A stretch of DNA of 24,802 nt from a virus. Position 1 is the stretch's first letter, and each line of letters starts with the position of its first letter. The stretch is from IMG/VR virus record IMGVR_UViG_3300048586_000164, positions 1 through 24,802 of that record; one strand, written 5' to 3'. The notes under the pieces are model-generated. The model was given only the letters and a program-made list of their open reading frames with translations. It made no database searches and was not told the origin of the DNA. A program made the translations under genes and the position numbers. Shown here piece by piece: positions 7,650 to 15,153 of the stretch.

Positions 7650-8480
7650 GGTGTCCTCCTCGGACTCCTGGGTGGTGGTGAGCGCGGGCAGCGGGTCGCC
7701 GACCGGCGCGTAGGTGGTGCGCACGACGACCTCGACCGGGATGCCGGTCAGGGTCACGGTGCCGTCGTCGTTGAGGACGAACGTCTGCTGGAAGGTCCCC
7801 GCCTGGGGGGCCTTGTCACCGCCGATGTCGAAGACGACCCACTCGTCGGTGTTGTCGCGCGCCCAGGCGTAGACGCCGTCGGCGCGGTAGGTGTCGTCGA
7901 GGGCGGCGGACAGAGCGCGGCCCAGGTCGCTGGCGGTGATGCCGGCGGCCTCGACGAGCTCGACGACCTGGGGGTGGGTGGGCGGTGCGGACTCGAGGAT
8001 CTCGAGGATGCGGCCGCCACGGCCGGCGGCGGTGACGAAGTCGACGGACAGGCCCTCGTCGAGGCTGGAGATGATCAGGCCGCGGCGTCCCTCGGCCTCG
8101 CCGACCTGGCCGGTGCCGGTGGCGCGGATGGACACGCCGATGTCGTCCTTCATCTCCGCGAGGACGGTCTGCCACGTGCCGAAGACCTGCACGGGGGCGA
8201 CCAGGCCGCCGGTGGTGGGGTCGACGTGGGCGTCCTCGGTGAGGACGGCCGCGAGGTCGCGCACGGACCGCTCGGGCCGGTCCGCAGCCTCCTGCGCGGT
8301 GGGGTGGTCGATGTACATGTGGGTGCCGGCGGGGAAGACGCGGTTGCTGGCGGCCTCCGCGAGGACGGGCGCGCCGTAGTAGCCGGAGGAGCCCCACCCG
8401 GGCGTGATGAGCTGGACGAGCTGGCGGGCACCCGACGACGTGACGGTGCCGGCTTCGGCCAGGCCCTGGCTTCGGGGCAC
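7185..8480 (-). CDS. Capsid maturation protease with C-terminal scaffold domain
   Basis: A protein of 431 residues. The N-terminal part (1-150) resembles actinophage capsid maturation proteases: GYYGAPVLAEAA, THMYIDHPTA with His59, RSVRDLAAVL, then DDIGVSIRA with Ser117 and GLSVDFVT. His59 and Ser117 are the likely catalytic pair by analogy with the HK97/S78-like proteases; this has not been tested. Residues about 200-262 form a beta segment (YAWARDNTDEWVVFDI, FQQTFVLNDDG). From about 278 the chain is a charged helical scaffold that also has its own start (7649). The enzyme would process scaffold and capsid N-arm within the prohead. Start: GTG at 8480, with AGGAGG four bases upstream. The next gene to the right is oppositely oriented. 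Confidence 0.8.
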   Translation of the reverse strand: MPRSQGLAEAGTVTSSGARQLVQLITPGWGSSGYYGAPVLAEAASNRVFPAGTHMYIDHPTAQEAADRPERSVRDLAAVLTEDAHVDPTTGGLVAPVQVFGTWQTVLAEMKDDIGVSIRATGTGQVGEAEGRRGLIISSLDEGLSVDFVTAAGRGGRILEILESAPPTHPQVVELVEAAGITASDLGRALSAALDDTYRADGVYAWARDNTDEWVVFDIGGDKAPQAGTFQQTFVLNDDGTVTLTGIPVEVVVRTTYAPVGDPLPALTTTQESEEDTMPELTEAEVRELREAADRAESVVAENTTLRAQLAEANARSTAGPIVDALITASDLPAATYASVREAALRTVPVTDAGALDEAAFTTAATAAIDAKRAEVAAIAESLGAGRPRGLGDTSISTGGDKVDPSEQLTEALTRLGATPEAAKHAARGRI

Positions 8481-8503
8481 GGTGCCTCCTACGGTGGTGG
8501 GTT

Positions 8504-8653
8504 GTGGACGTCGAGACGCGCTGCGTGGAGCACCTGTGGCGCCTGCAGTCGGTGACGTTCGGCGTGGGCGGGTCCTGGTCGGAGTACGAGTGCGAGCGGT
8601 GCTCGGCGCTGCTCGCGGTGGGGCCGAAGGACCCGCATCCCGAGACGGCCTAG
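8504..8653 (+). CDS. Small Cys/His zinc-ribbon-like protein on the opposite strand
   Basis: A 49-residue ORF, the only plausible gene on the plus strand. It begins with GTG at 8504 and ends with TAG at 8651-8653. Cys7, His10 and the pair Cys30-x2-Cys33 resemble the C..H.WR...YxCxxC pattern of small zinc-ribbon proteins common in actinobacterial phages. Nearly every codon ends in G or C (all but one), which is the signature of a real gene at this G+C. Its TAG and the TAG of the MuF gene share one CTAG palindrome (8650-8653). No clear promoter or Shine-Dalgarno sequence was found, and only 23 bases separate it from the divergent protease start, so expression is uncertain. It may be an inserted moron gene. 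Function unknown. Confidence 0.6.
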   Translation: MDVETRCVEHLWRLQSVTFGVGGSWSEYECERCSALLAVGPKDPHPETA

Positions 8654-9717
8654 ACGGCGTGCATGGTGGCTCGCGCCATGTGCGACGCGGGCCTGGGCAC
8701 GAACGAGTCCCGCCACCCCTTCGTCGTGCGCTTCTTCGCCATCGCCTTGAACGGGATCCCCGCGTCGAGCGCGGCGAGGCGGGTGGGGCCGACGATCGCG
8801 AGCTGCTCGTCGCGGGACAGCGCACGGAACACGCTCTCCGCGTTCGGGAGCAGCGACGGCGGCTCGGGGATGTTGAACCCGAGCTCGGCCCACGACTTCG
8901 TCAGCGGCAGCCGCGCGCAGCGGCCGTTCTGGTGGTCGTTCGGGCCGGTCTCGGACAGGCGATGCTTCGACCCGTGCATCGCCCAGCACGACGGGCAGGT
9001 GCGCGTGTCGAGCTGTGCCTGCCACGCCCACCCGGTCAGGACGTCCTCGTTCATGAACTGCGACGCGGCCGCGCCCGAACGGTAGGCGTCGAGGGTCTCG
9101 GTGCGGGCGATCGTGAGCGCGCGGGTGAGGCCACCGTTGAACGCGCCCTGGACGCGGGCGAGCATCTGCCGCGCCGACGTGCGGGGGTTGTCGCCGACGA
9201 CGACACCGCGGATCAGGGACCGCTTCATCGCGTCGGTCGCCTCGAGGGACAGGGGCCGCGTCACGGCGGTGACCTGCGTGGAGACGCGCTCGATGATGGC
9301 GTCGATCGCGTCACGGTCGATGCGGTCGAACCGGAGGATCAGGGCGGCGGTATCACCAGCGGACGGGGGCAGTTGCGAGGTGATGATGCGAGGCTGCCAC
9401 TCGATGGTCCGGTACACGGCTTCCTGGCCGGCGTACTCGACGAGGACGCCGGTGTGCTCGGTGAGGCCGTCGAGCTGGATGAGCGCGTGGTTGAGGGCCG
9501 CCTGCGCGCGGGTCGCGCGGGCGATCTGCGCGCGGGTGGGCCAGTGGCCCGGGTCGACGGCGAGGAGATCGTCGATCGCGGCGGCGAACTCGGCTTCGAT
9601 CTCCGTCCACGCCGTCGCCCAGGACCGCACGAGGGACCGGACGGCGTCGTTGACCAGTGAGGAGATGATGAGCCGCAGCTCGCGGGACAGGGTCAGGGTC
9701 TCTCGACGGACAGCCAC
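8650..9717 (-). CDS. MuF-like minor head protein
   Basis: A protein of 355 residues with a helical N-terminal half and a C-terminal MuF domain (about residues 180-272): the NPRTSARQML and LTIARTETLDAYRSGA motifs, followed by LDTRTCPSCWAMHG at 236-249 and an NDHQNGRCARLP segment with Cys and His. MuF proteins are injected or internal head proteins needed for capsid assembly or DNA ejection. Position after the portal is the standard order. Start: GTG at 9717, with only a weak Shine-Dalgarno (GGGG), 11 bases after the portal stop. The C-terminal segment after the domain is an unrelated 80-residue extension with basic residues. No toxin domain is evident. Confidence 0.85.
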   Translation of the reverse strand: MAVRRETLTLSRELRLIISSLVNDAVRSLVRSWATAWTEIEAEFAAAIDDLLAVDPGHWPTRAQIARATRAQAALNHALIQLDGLTEHTGVLVEYAGQEAVYRTIEWQPRIITSQLPPSAGDTAALILRFDRIDRDAIDAIIERVSTQVTAVTRPLSLEATDAMKRSLIRGVVVGDNPRTSARQMLARVQGAFNGGLTRALTIARTETLDAYRSGAAASQFMNEDVLTGWAWQAQLDTRTCPSCWAMHGSKHRLSETGPNDHQNGRCARLPLTKSWAELGFNIPEPPSLLPNAESVFRALSRDEQLAIVGPTRLAALDAGIPFKAMAKKRTTKGWRDSFVPRPASHMARATMHAV

Positions 9718-9728
9718 GGTGACCCCGG

Positions 9729-11339
9729 TCAGGTGGTGTCGCCGACGACGGCGGCCGGGTCGCCGCCCTGGTTGAACGCGTCGACGGCGGCCTGCCCGGT
9801 CATGGACGCCGGCGCGATGAAGTTGCCGTCCTCGTCGGTGAGCTCGTCGAGGATCTCGTCGGGCTCGGCCACGCCGAGGGCCTGCAGCAGCAGCCGTGCG
9901 ACGACGAGCGGGGGCAGCTTCTCGGTCTGGTCGGCCAGCGCGATCGCCTTCACCAGCACGTCCACGGCGATGTCGTCGTCGAGGTCGGGCCAGTCGACGT
10001 CCACGGTGGGGTTGGTGTCACCGGCGAGGGTGACGATGAGGCGGTCGCCGTCGCGGGTGACGACGCCCTTGAGGGGTCCGCGGGGCGCGATGACGGCCTG
10101 GTCGATGACGTAGCCGAGGATCTGCTTCCACACGCCGGTCCAGAGGGCGCGGCGCGTGTCGGCCATGAGCTCGGTGGGGCGGTCGAGAGTCTCGGCGGTG
10201 GCGCGGGCACCGGTGGTGCCGGGGTCGCCGAGGAGCATCGTGACGGGGACGTCGAGGCCGGCGGCGACCATCGCCGCCAGGGGCCGGCCGGACTCGGAGT
10301 CGATGGTGGCGCCGGACTTCGGGATGGCCTCGAGGGTGATGTCGGGGGTCATCACGGCGGCGCCGGTCTGGTTCGCGCCGGTGATGGGGTCGACTGCTGG
10401 GGCGGCGGCGAGGGCCTTGCGGATCTTCGCCTGCTTCGACCCCGGGGCGGTGGCCCGCCACGCGAAGCGGGACAGCGCCTTGATCAGCGTGGCCCAGTCC
10501 TCGAGGAACGTCTTGTACGCGCGCGCCCAGTCGATCGCGGCGTAGGCGTCGGGGATGCCGAACTTCCACCCGAGGGGCTTGTTCTCGGCCCATGCGTGCA
10601 CGACGGGTGCGTCCCAGAGGACCTCGGCGCCGTCGAGGGCCTTCGGTCGCGTGGCCGGCCAGTACCCGACGGCAGGGTGGTAGGTGACGACGTCGCGGGT
10701 GGTGACCTTCCCCGTCGCCGGGTCGACCGTGGTGGTGATGCAGCGGCGCTTGTAGAACCAGTGCTCGTCGCGGTCGTCCGGGTTGGTGATCACGTCGACG
10801 ATCTCCGCGAACGGGATCAGCCGCGGCACGACCTTCCCGGTCAGCGGGGAGGTGAACAGCGCGACGAAGAAGTTCCCGTCGACGCCGAGGCACCGCTCGA
10901 GTGTGGCGTGCGCTCCCGGCCCGGACAGCACCGTCGTCGTGGACTTGTCGTCGAGGAAGTCCTGCACCACGGCGTTGACGTCCTGCTCGGCCGGGTTGTT
11001 CAGGTCCTGGCCGGTGGCGCGGGCGCTGATCTGCAGCCCGTCGCCCCACACGTAGTAGAACCGCAGCGCCAGGCCACGCTTGATCAGCGGGTTCTTGATC
11101 GCCATCAGCTGGCACAGCGCCGTGAGCTTCCGCATGCCGTCGCGGGTGAACTCGAGCTCGCCCTGCGACGCGAGGCGGGTCCAGCCTTGGTCGTCGAGTG
11201 CGAGCTCGAGCTCGGCGAGGGCTTCGGTGAGCAGCTCGTTGGTGGCCCGCTCCCGGGTGAGTTCCTCGCTGAGGTCGACGGGGTCGGTGTCCGGGAGGGC
11301 AGCGACGGTGCCGCCGCGGAGCGCGTCGAGGAGTCCCAC
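9729..11339 (-). CDS. Portal protein
   Basis: A protein of about 536 residues that forms the dodecameric DNA gate at the capsid vertex. Features: N-terminal charged helix, MRKLTALCQLMAIKNPLIKRGLALRFYYVWGDGLQI (the portal wing-to-core motif) in the first 110 residues, VDGNFFVALFTSP, TLEAIPKSGATID in the stem-crown region, and LDVPVTMLLGDPGTTGARATAETLDRP, a typical portal helix, near residue 370. The C-terminal 120 residues are acidic. Start: GTG at 11339 is favoured because GGAGG lies eight bases upstream; the in-frame GTG at 11345 would leave only two bases between. The gene follows the large terminase by 19 bases. High confidence. Confidence 0.9.
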   Translation of the reverse strand: MGLLDALRGGTVAALPDTDPVDLSEELTRERATNELLTEALAELELALDDQGWTRLASQGELEFTRDGMRKLTALCQLMAIKNPLIKRGLALRFYYVWGDGLQISARATGQDLNNPAEQDVNAVVQDFLDDKSTTTVLSGPGAHATLERCLGVDGNFFVALFTSPLTGKVVPRLIPFAEIVDVITNPDDRDEHWFYKRRCITTTVDPATGKVTTRDVVTYHPAVGYWPATRPKALDGAEVLWDAPVVHAWAENKPLGWKFGIPDAYAAIDWARAYKTFLEDWATLIKALSRFAWRATAPGSKQAKIRKALAAAPAVDPITGANQTGAAVMTPDITLEAIPKSGATIDSESGRPLAAMVAAGLDVPVTMLLGDPGTTGARATAETLDRPTELMADTRRALWTGVWKQILGYVIDQAVIAPRGPLKGVVTRDGDRLIVTLAGDTNPTVDVDWPDLDDDIAVDVLVKAIALADQTEKLPPLVVARLLLQALGVAEPDEILDELTDEDGNFIAPASMTGQAAVDAFNQGGDPAAVVGDTT

Positions 11340-11358
11340 GGTCACCGCCTCCGGGGTG

Positions 11359-13842
11359 CTAGTACGGGCTGATGGTCGAGTCGTCGAAGTCGTCGGGCTC
11401 GTAGACGTCGTCGCCGGCGAGCAGCGGCGAGAGGAGCAGCCGGTTCAGGCCCTGCGACATGGCGTCCACGGCGTCGTCATGTGCGCCGTTCGGGAACGCC
11501 GCGGCCTCGTCGACGAGGTCGACCACCCACGCGCACCCGTCGATGAGCGGGTCGGGCAGCCACACCTGGCCGGCCTCGATGAACGGCGCGACCGCGGAGG
11601 CGCGTGCGAGCTTCGACCCGTCCGGCTCCACGGGGATGAGACCGGGCACGGTGCGGCGCAGCATGTTGATCACGGCGGTGCCGTTGGCCTTGTCCTCGAC
11701 GACCTTCGCGATCGCCTGGGGCCACCTGGCGGCGAGGTTCTGCACGGCGGTCTTCGTGGCGACGAAGTCGAGGCGGGCTCGGATCATGTCGACGGCGTAC
11801 ACCTGGGTGCCGCGTCGGGCGAGGACCAGACCGACGACGTAGTCGGAGCCGTCGGTGTCCTTGAACGCCATGTCCCAGGAGTGGATGACCTCGTCGACGT
11901 TGGGGATCCAGCGGGTGCCGTCGTCGCGGACGATCCACTGGGCGCTCGCGTACTGCCGCCACCAGGGGCGCTTCCACACGCCGCCTTCGACCGGTGCTGG
12001 GCGGCCCTGGTAGAGGGCGTTCCAGTCGCGGGTGCCGGCCTGGACCTTGACCTGCTCCCACTCGCGGTCGCCTCGGGGTTGCCCGGTGCGTTCGTTGACG
12101 CGGGCGGAGAGCATGAACTCGCCGGGCTCACGGCCGAGGGGGTCGGTCTCACCCTTGGCGGGGTCGTGGTCGGCCTGCGCGGGGATGTTGATGACCCGCC
12201 ACCGGTGCCCGTCCTCGCGGCCGAGGAGCCACCCGGCGAGGTCATCCTCATGCCATCTCGTGAGCACGAGGACGACGGGTGCGCCGGGTGCGAGACGCGT
12301 GGATCCGGTGGACGTCCAGAACGTCTTCGCGCGCCGGCGGTACGCCTCGGACTCGGCCTGCACGCGGTTGGTGACCGGGTCGTCGATGAACAGCCAGTCC
12401 GCGGGCCGGCCTGTGATGCCACCGGAAAGGCCAATGGAGCGGACACCGCCGCGGTGCCCGGCGATGCGCCACGACGACACGGCCCCATTGTCGGGCGCGA
12501 TGCGCAGCCCGAGGTCGAGGGCGCCCTCGTCGCCCTGGTTGTTCACGATCAGGGAGCGGATGTCGCGGCCGAACTCGTTGGCGAGGTCCGCGCCGTAGGA
12601 CACGACGACGATGCGCCGGTCGGGGTTGCGGGTCAACGCCCACAGGGGCCCGACCTTCGTGACCCTGGTCGAGTTGTGTGTCGGGAGGAGCGAACGGCCC
12701 GCGAGGTAGGTGTGGCTGGGACTGTCGACCTCGATGCAGCGGACGGGGACGGTCGCTGCTGGTTCGGCCCACACGTACCGGGTCAGGGCGACGGAGGAGT
12801 TCTTGCAGCGCTCCCGGTGCCGGGGCAGCCAGGCAGCGTCAGCGCGGTAGAACCGGACCCGGAACCGTGGCCCGATGTCGCGGCCGTTCAGTCGAGCCCG
12901 GTCCTCGGTGATGGTGGCCTTCGCGCCGAGGGTGTACACGAGCTCGCGGACGTCGTCAGCGAGCCGCCGGCTGATCGAGGTGTACTCGACCTGGCCCTTG
13001 AGGGTGACGTGCCCGTCTGTGTCGACGAGGCCTTGGAGGAGCGCGAGGCGCTGCTCGGTAGACGCACGCAAGTACTGGACCGGGATGTGCTTGTTGCCCC
13101 AGACGTTGAGGTTCTGGAGCGCCTGGCGGACCGGTGACGTCGCGCTGCTGCCGCCCTCGGGGGCGAGGCTGTACCGGTACGGCGCGGTCATCTTGCGGCA
13201 CGGGTAACCGGCGGCGCGGATGCGGTCCGCGATCTCAGGGTCGGCGATCGTGATGGTCGCCGACGTCGAGGTGCCGTCGCCGAGCCAGGACCCGAGCAGG
13301 TAGGGGTCAAGTGGCAGGTCCGCGTGGGGTAGGCGCAGCTCGGAGGGTGCGGTTATCTGCGCGTTTTTGCTGCGAGGCTCTGCCAGGACACGGGTCTCGA
13401 CGGTGCGCTCACCTCTGCGCCGGTCGAGGCGGGCGACCCACTCGTGATCGGCGTCCGCGACGATCCGTTCCCCGTCGCCGGTGCGGACCGTGAGGCATGG
13501 TCGGCCGGTCCAGACGGGTGAGGTCCAGGTGACGGTGCACTGGTTGCCGTGACGGTCGAACACCTGATCGCCGACCTCGATGTCACCCATGGTCGTCCAC
13601 CCGGTGGGGGTGGCGATGGGGGTGTCGAGGGCTAGAGCTTTCCCCTCCTGCGGGGGCATCGAGATGATCAGGCGGTCGCATTCGCCGTTCTCGACGTCGA
13701 CGAGGGCTTGGTCGATGAGTTCGAGGGCCGGGGTCTGGCGTGTGGTGGGGTCGACGGCGGCGGCGAGCTCGCCGGGGGTGGCCCAGTGGCGGTGGACACG
13801 CTCGAGGCGCTCGGTGAACAGCTCGAGGGTCGGGCTGCTCAT
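11359..13842 (-). CDS. terL: Large terminase subunit interrupted by an intein
   Basis: An 827-residue precursor. Extein-N (1-68) ends in PPQEGK and extein-C begins at Ser391, together making the Walker A motif PPQEGKS of the packaging ATPase. After splicing the enzyme is 505 residues, normal for terminases. Extein-C carries the Walker B WLFIDDP at about 483-489, the coupling motif LVLTRWHEDD at 525-534, and an RNase H-like nuclease with Asp656 (SWDMAF), VEDKANG at 715-721 and HDDAVDA at 788-794. It cuts concatemeric DNA and pumps it into the prohead through the portal encoded next. Start: ATG at 13842. Its leader contains a hairpin that masks the upstream G-run. No frameshift; the insertion is in frame. 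Confidence 0.92.
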   Translation of the reverse strand: MSSPTLELFTERLERVHRHWATPGELAAAVDPTTRQTPALELIDQALVDVENGECDRLIISMPPQEGKALALDTPIATPTGWTTMGDIEVGDQVFDRHGNQCTVTWTSPVWTGRPCLTVRTGDGERIVADADHEWVARLDRRRGERTVETRVLAEPRSKNAQITAPSELRLPHADLPLDPYLLGSWLGDGTSTSATITIADPEIADRIRAAGYPCRKMTAPYRYSLAPEGGSSATSPVRQALQNLNVWGNKHIPVQYLRASTEQRLALLQGLVDTDGHVTLKGQVEYTSISRRLADDVRELVYTLGAKATITEDRARLNGRDIGPRFRVRFYRADAAWLPRHRERCKNSSVALTRYVWAEPAATVPVRCIEVDSPSHTYLAGRSLLPTHNSTRVTKVGPLWALTRNPDRRIVVVSYGADLANEFGRDIRSLIVNNQGDEGALDLGLRIAPDNGAVSSWRIAGHRGGVRSIGLSGGITGRPADWLFIDDPVTNRVQAESEAYRRRAKTFWTSTGSTRLAPGAPVVLVLTRWHEDDLAGWLLGREDGHRWRVINIPAQADHDPAKGETDPLGREPGEFMLSARVNERTGQPRGDREWEQVKVQAGTRDWNALYQGRPAPVEGGVWKRPWWRQYASAQWIVRDDGTRWIPNVDEVIHSWDMAFKDTDGSDYVVGLVLARRGTQVYAVDMIRARLDFVATKTAVQNLAARWPQAIAKVVEDKANGTAVINMLRRTVPGLIPVEPDGSKLARASAVAPFIEAGQVWLPDPLIDGCAWVVDLVDEAAAFPNGAHDDAVDAMSQGLNRLLLSPLLAGDDVYEPDDFDDSTISPY
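12673..13638 (-). mobile_element. Class 3-type intein with LAGLIDADG endonuclease, in terL Walker A motif
   Basis: The 322-residue insert (precursor residues 69-390) is an intein. It starts with Ala, not Cys or Ser, so the normal first nucleophile is absent. Instead it has the three class 3 markers: Trp135 in DADHEW (block B), Cys369 in VRCIEVDSPS (block F) and Thr388 in PTHN (block G), and then Asn390 with Ser391 as first extein residue. Cys369 would take over as the initiating nucleophile. Two LAGLIDADG helices are visible, LLGSWLGDG at 182-190 and LLQGLVDTDG at 268-277; both key aspartates (Asp189, Asp276) are present, so the homing enzyme may be active. Insertion in the P-loop means unspliced terminase cannot bind ATP. 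Confidence 0.92.
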
Positions 13843-13846
13843 GCGT

Positions 13847-13877
13847 GAGCCCCCATGCGCGTGCGCGTTGGGGGCTC
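13847..13877 (-). other. Hairpin in the leader before terL
   Basis: A perfect 9-bp inverted repeat (13847-13855 and 13869-13877, arm GAGCCCCCA) with a 13-base loop that itself contains a small GCGC palindrome ends four bases before the terL ATG. On the minus-strand mRNA the G-run that might serve as ribosome binding site lies in the stem. It could act as a translational brake, or as a transcript end for the early operon; no U-run supports the second choice. Confidence 0.45.
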
Positions 13878-13902
13878 TGCCAGAACGCCTAGTCCTAGCA
13901 GA

Positions 13903-13930
13903 ACCGTACCGGGGAACTGCGGCTGGTCAA
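13903..13930 (-). promoter_or_regulatory. Candidate sigma70-type promoter of the late operon
   Basis: On the minus strand TTGACC (13925-13930) and TACGGT (13903-13908) are separated by 16 bases, fitting the actinobacterial TTGACN / TANNNT pattern. It lies at the only noncoding gap (84 bp) between the early operon and terL. A start near 13896 would give a leader of about 55 bases containing the hairpin. Found by eye only. Confidence 0.4.
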
Positions 13931-14913
13931 GCACCACGTCGACCGTCGGCGCGTCGGCTGCTCTTGGCCTGCTCCCGCAACTGCGCCTCGATGGCGAGGT
14001 CGCGGACGTCGCCGACGCGGTACAGGCGGCGCCCGCCCTGGTCGCGGCCGTGGGAGGCGAGGCGTCCGGAGCGTTCCCACCAGCGGATCTGGTCTTCGCG
14101 GACGCCGGTGCCGGTGGTGGTGGCGAGGCCGCGGGCGATGTCGGACGCGGTGGCGAGGCGGTCGTCGAGTGCCTCGGCGAGCCAGGCTCGGCGTTGGGCG
14201 ACGTCGTGCTCGGTGCCGCAGGTGTGGCAGCGGGTGGTGCGGCAGCGGTCGCAGAGGTGATCCTTGCCCTGGTCGGTGTGGTCGACGGCGTAGACCTCCT
14301 CGGGGCAGGGGATGCCGGTGTTGAGGGGGTCGGCGAGGCAGGTGCCGAGGTACAGGCGGGGTGCGGGGGTGTCGGCGGCGGTGAGGAGCTGCCGGCTGGT
14401 CCGGTCGATGGCGGCCTTGAACGCGGCCCCGGAGTCGGTGCGGGTCAGGAAGGGGACGTTGTCGAGGAGGATCTCGACGAGGAGCCGGTGGGAGCTGGTG
14501 ACGATCCAGCGGGGTCCGGTGAGGTGGTCGCAGTACTGGCGGAGCCGGTCGCGGCGTGCCTGGCCTGCGTCGTTGAGGCCGCGACGCGGGGGTCGGTCGA
14601 GCTGCTCGAGGGCGGCGAGCTCGCGGTCGATCGCGGGGAGGGTGGACTTGGCCCAGGACACGAGCATGACCATCGCGGCGGTGAGGGTCTTCGACGCGCG
14701 TTCGTCCCACGCGATGACGGGGTCAGCGGAGGAGCGGGCGCCGTTGCGGCTACCGGTCGCGGTCTGGCGCGTGATGGTCAGGTTGAGGTCATCGACGAGG
14801 TCGGGCAGGGCTGCGAGTCCGCGGCGGAGGTCGTTGAGGCAGCCGGGGCACAGGGCGCTGGTGGACGCGGTGGGGATGGGCTTCCCGCAGTCGCAGGTCG
14901 GTGCGGTCGTCAT
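13927..14913 (-). CDS. Zinc-binding and helix-turn-helix protein upstream of terL
   Basis: A protein of 328 residues. An N-terminal zinc-ribbon-like motif uses Cys7, Cys9, Cys22 and Cys25. A second cluster at 221-232 reads C-x2-C-x4-C-x2-C with further Cys at 192 and 203. The C-terminal part (about 254-310) looks like a MerR-like winged helix-turn-helix: ASDIARGLATTTG, EDQIRWWERSGRLASHGRD, then RRLYRVGDVRDLA. Similar proteins occur just upstream of the terminase in actinophages and may act as late regulators or DNA-recognition (small terminase-like) factors; I cannot decide between these. ATG at 14913 is nine bases after the stop of the zinc-ribbon gene, with GGGGG upstream. The candidate late promoter starts at its 3' end. 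Confidence 0.65.
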   Translation of the reverse strand: MTTAPTCDCGKPIPTASTSALCPGCLNDLRRGLAALPDLVDDLNLTITRQTATGSRNGARSSADPVIAWDERASKTLTAAMVMLVSWAKSTLPAIDRELAALEQLDRPPRRGLNDAGQARRDRLRQYCDHLTGPRWIVTSSHRLLVEILLDNVPFLTRTDSGAAFKAAIDRTSRQLLTAADTPAPRLYLGTCLADPLNTGIPCPEEVYAVDHTDQGKDHLCDRCRTTRCHTCGTEHDVAQRRAWLAEALDDRLATASDIARGLATTTGTGVREDQIRWWERSGRLASHGRDQGGRRLYRVGDVRDLAIEAQLREQAKSSRRADGRRGA

Positions 14914-14922
14914 TCGACCCCC

Positions 14923-15153
14923 TCAAGCATGGCGCGGAGGTGTCGCGCGTACTGGACGAGCTGCTCGCTCGTGTGTGAGGACGTCCGTCGGGTCGTCGCA
15001 CAGGGGGCAGGGGCTGGCGGATGTGCCGCGGGGTGGCACGCGGTAGCCGCATTGTTCGCACTCAAGCCACTCGCGGATGTGGTCCGTCGGTTGCAGCAGT
15101 CGCATCATCGGCGTCGTGGTGGCGGGGTGCGGGTCTTCACGCTGCTCGGTCAT
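14923..15153 (-). CDS. Small zinc-ribbon protein
   Basis: A protein of 76 residues with a four-cysteine ribbon: Cys32-x2-Cys35 and Cys49-x2-Cys52, spaced by GYRVPPRGTSASP. It is otherwise a helical N-terminal half (IREWLECEQCG) and a basic, Pro-rich tail. Function unknown; such ribbons bind zinc and often mediate nucleic-acid or protein contacts. The ATG overlaps the upstream stop by four bases (ATGA), no Shine-Dalgarno is needed, and it belongs to the early operon. Confidence 0.6.
   Translation of the reverse strand: MTEQREDPHPATTTPMMRLLQPTDHIREWLECEQCGYRVPPRGTSASPCPLCDDPTDVLTHERAARPVRATPPRHA

Noticed and set aside
6945-8555. 536-codon plus-strand frame over the protease and decoration genes
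   Set aside because: No domain and only Gly/Ala/Asp-rich composition; the minus-strand proteins are conserved phage proteins.
11080-13137. 685-codon open frame on the plus strand opposite portal and terL
   Set aside because: High G+C makes antisense frames long. The minus-strand genes have clear families and motifs, whereas this frame has none and a composition of Val/Gly/Ala/Arg typical of shadows.
12673-13638. A frameshift or gene fusion in terL
   Set aside because: The insert keeps the frame and has intein blocks with both splice junctions, so it is an intein rather than an error.
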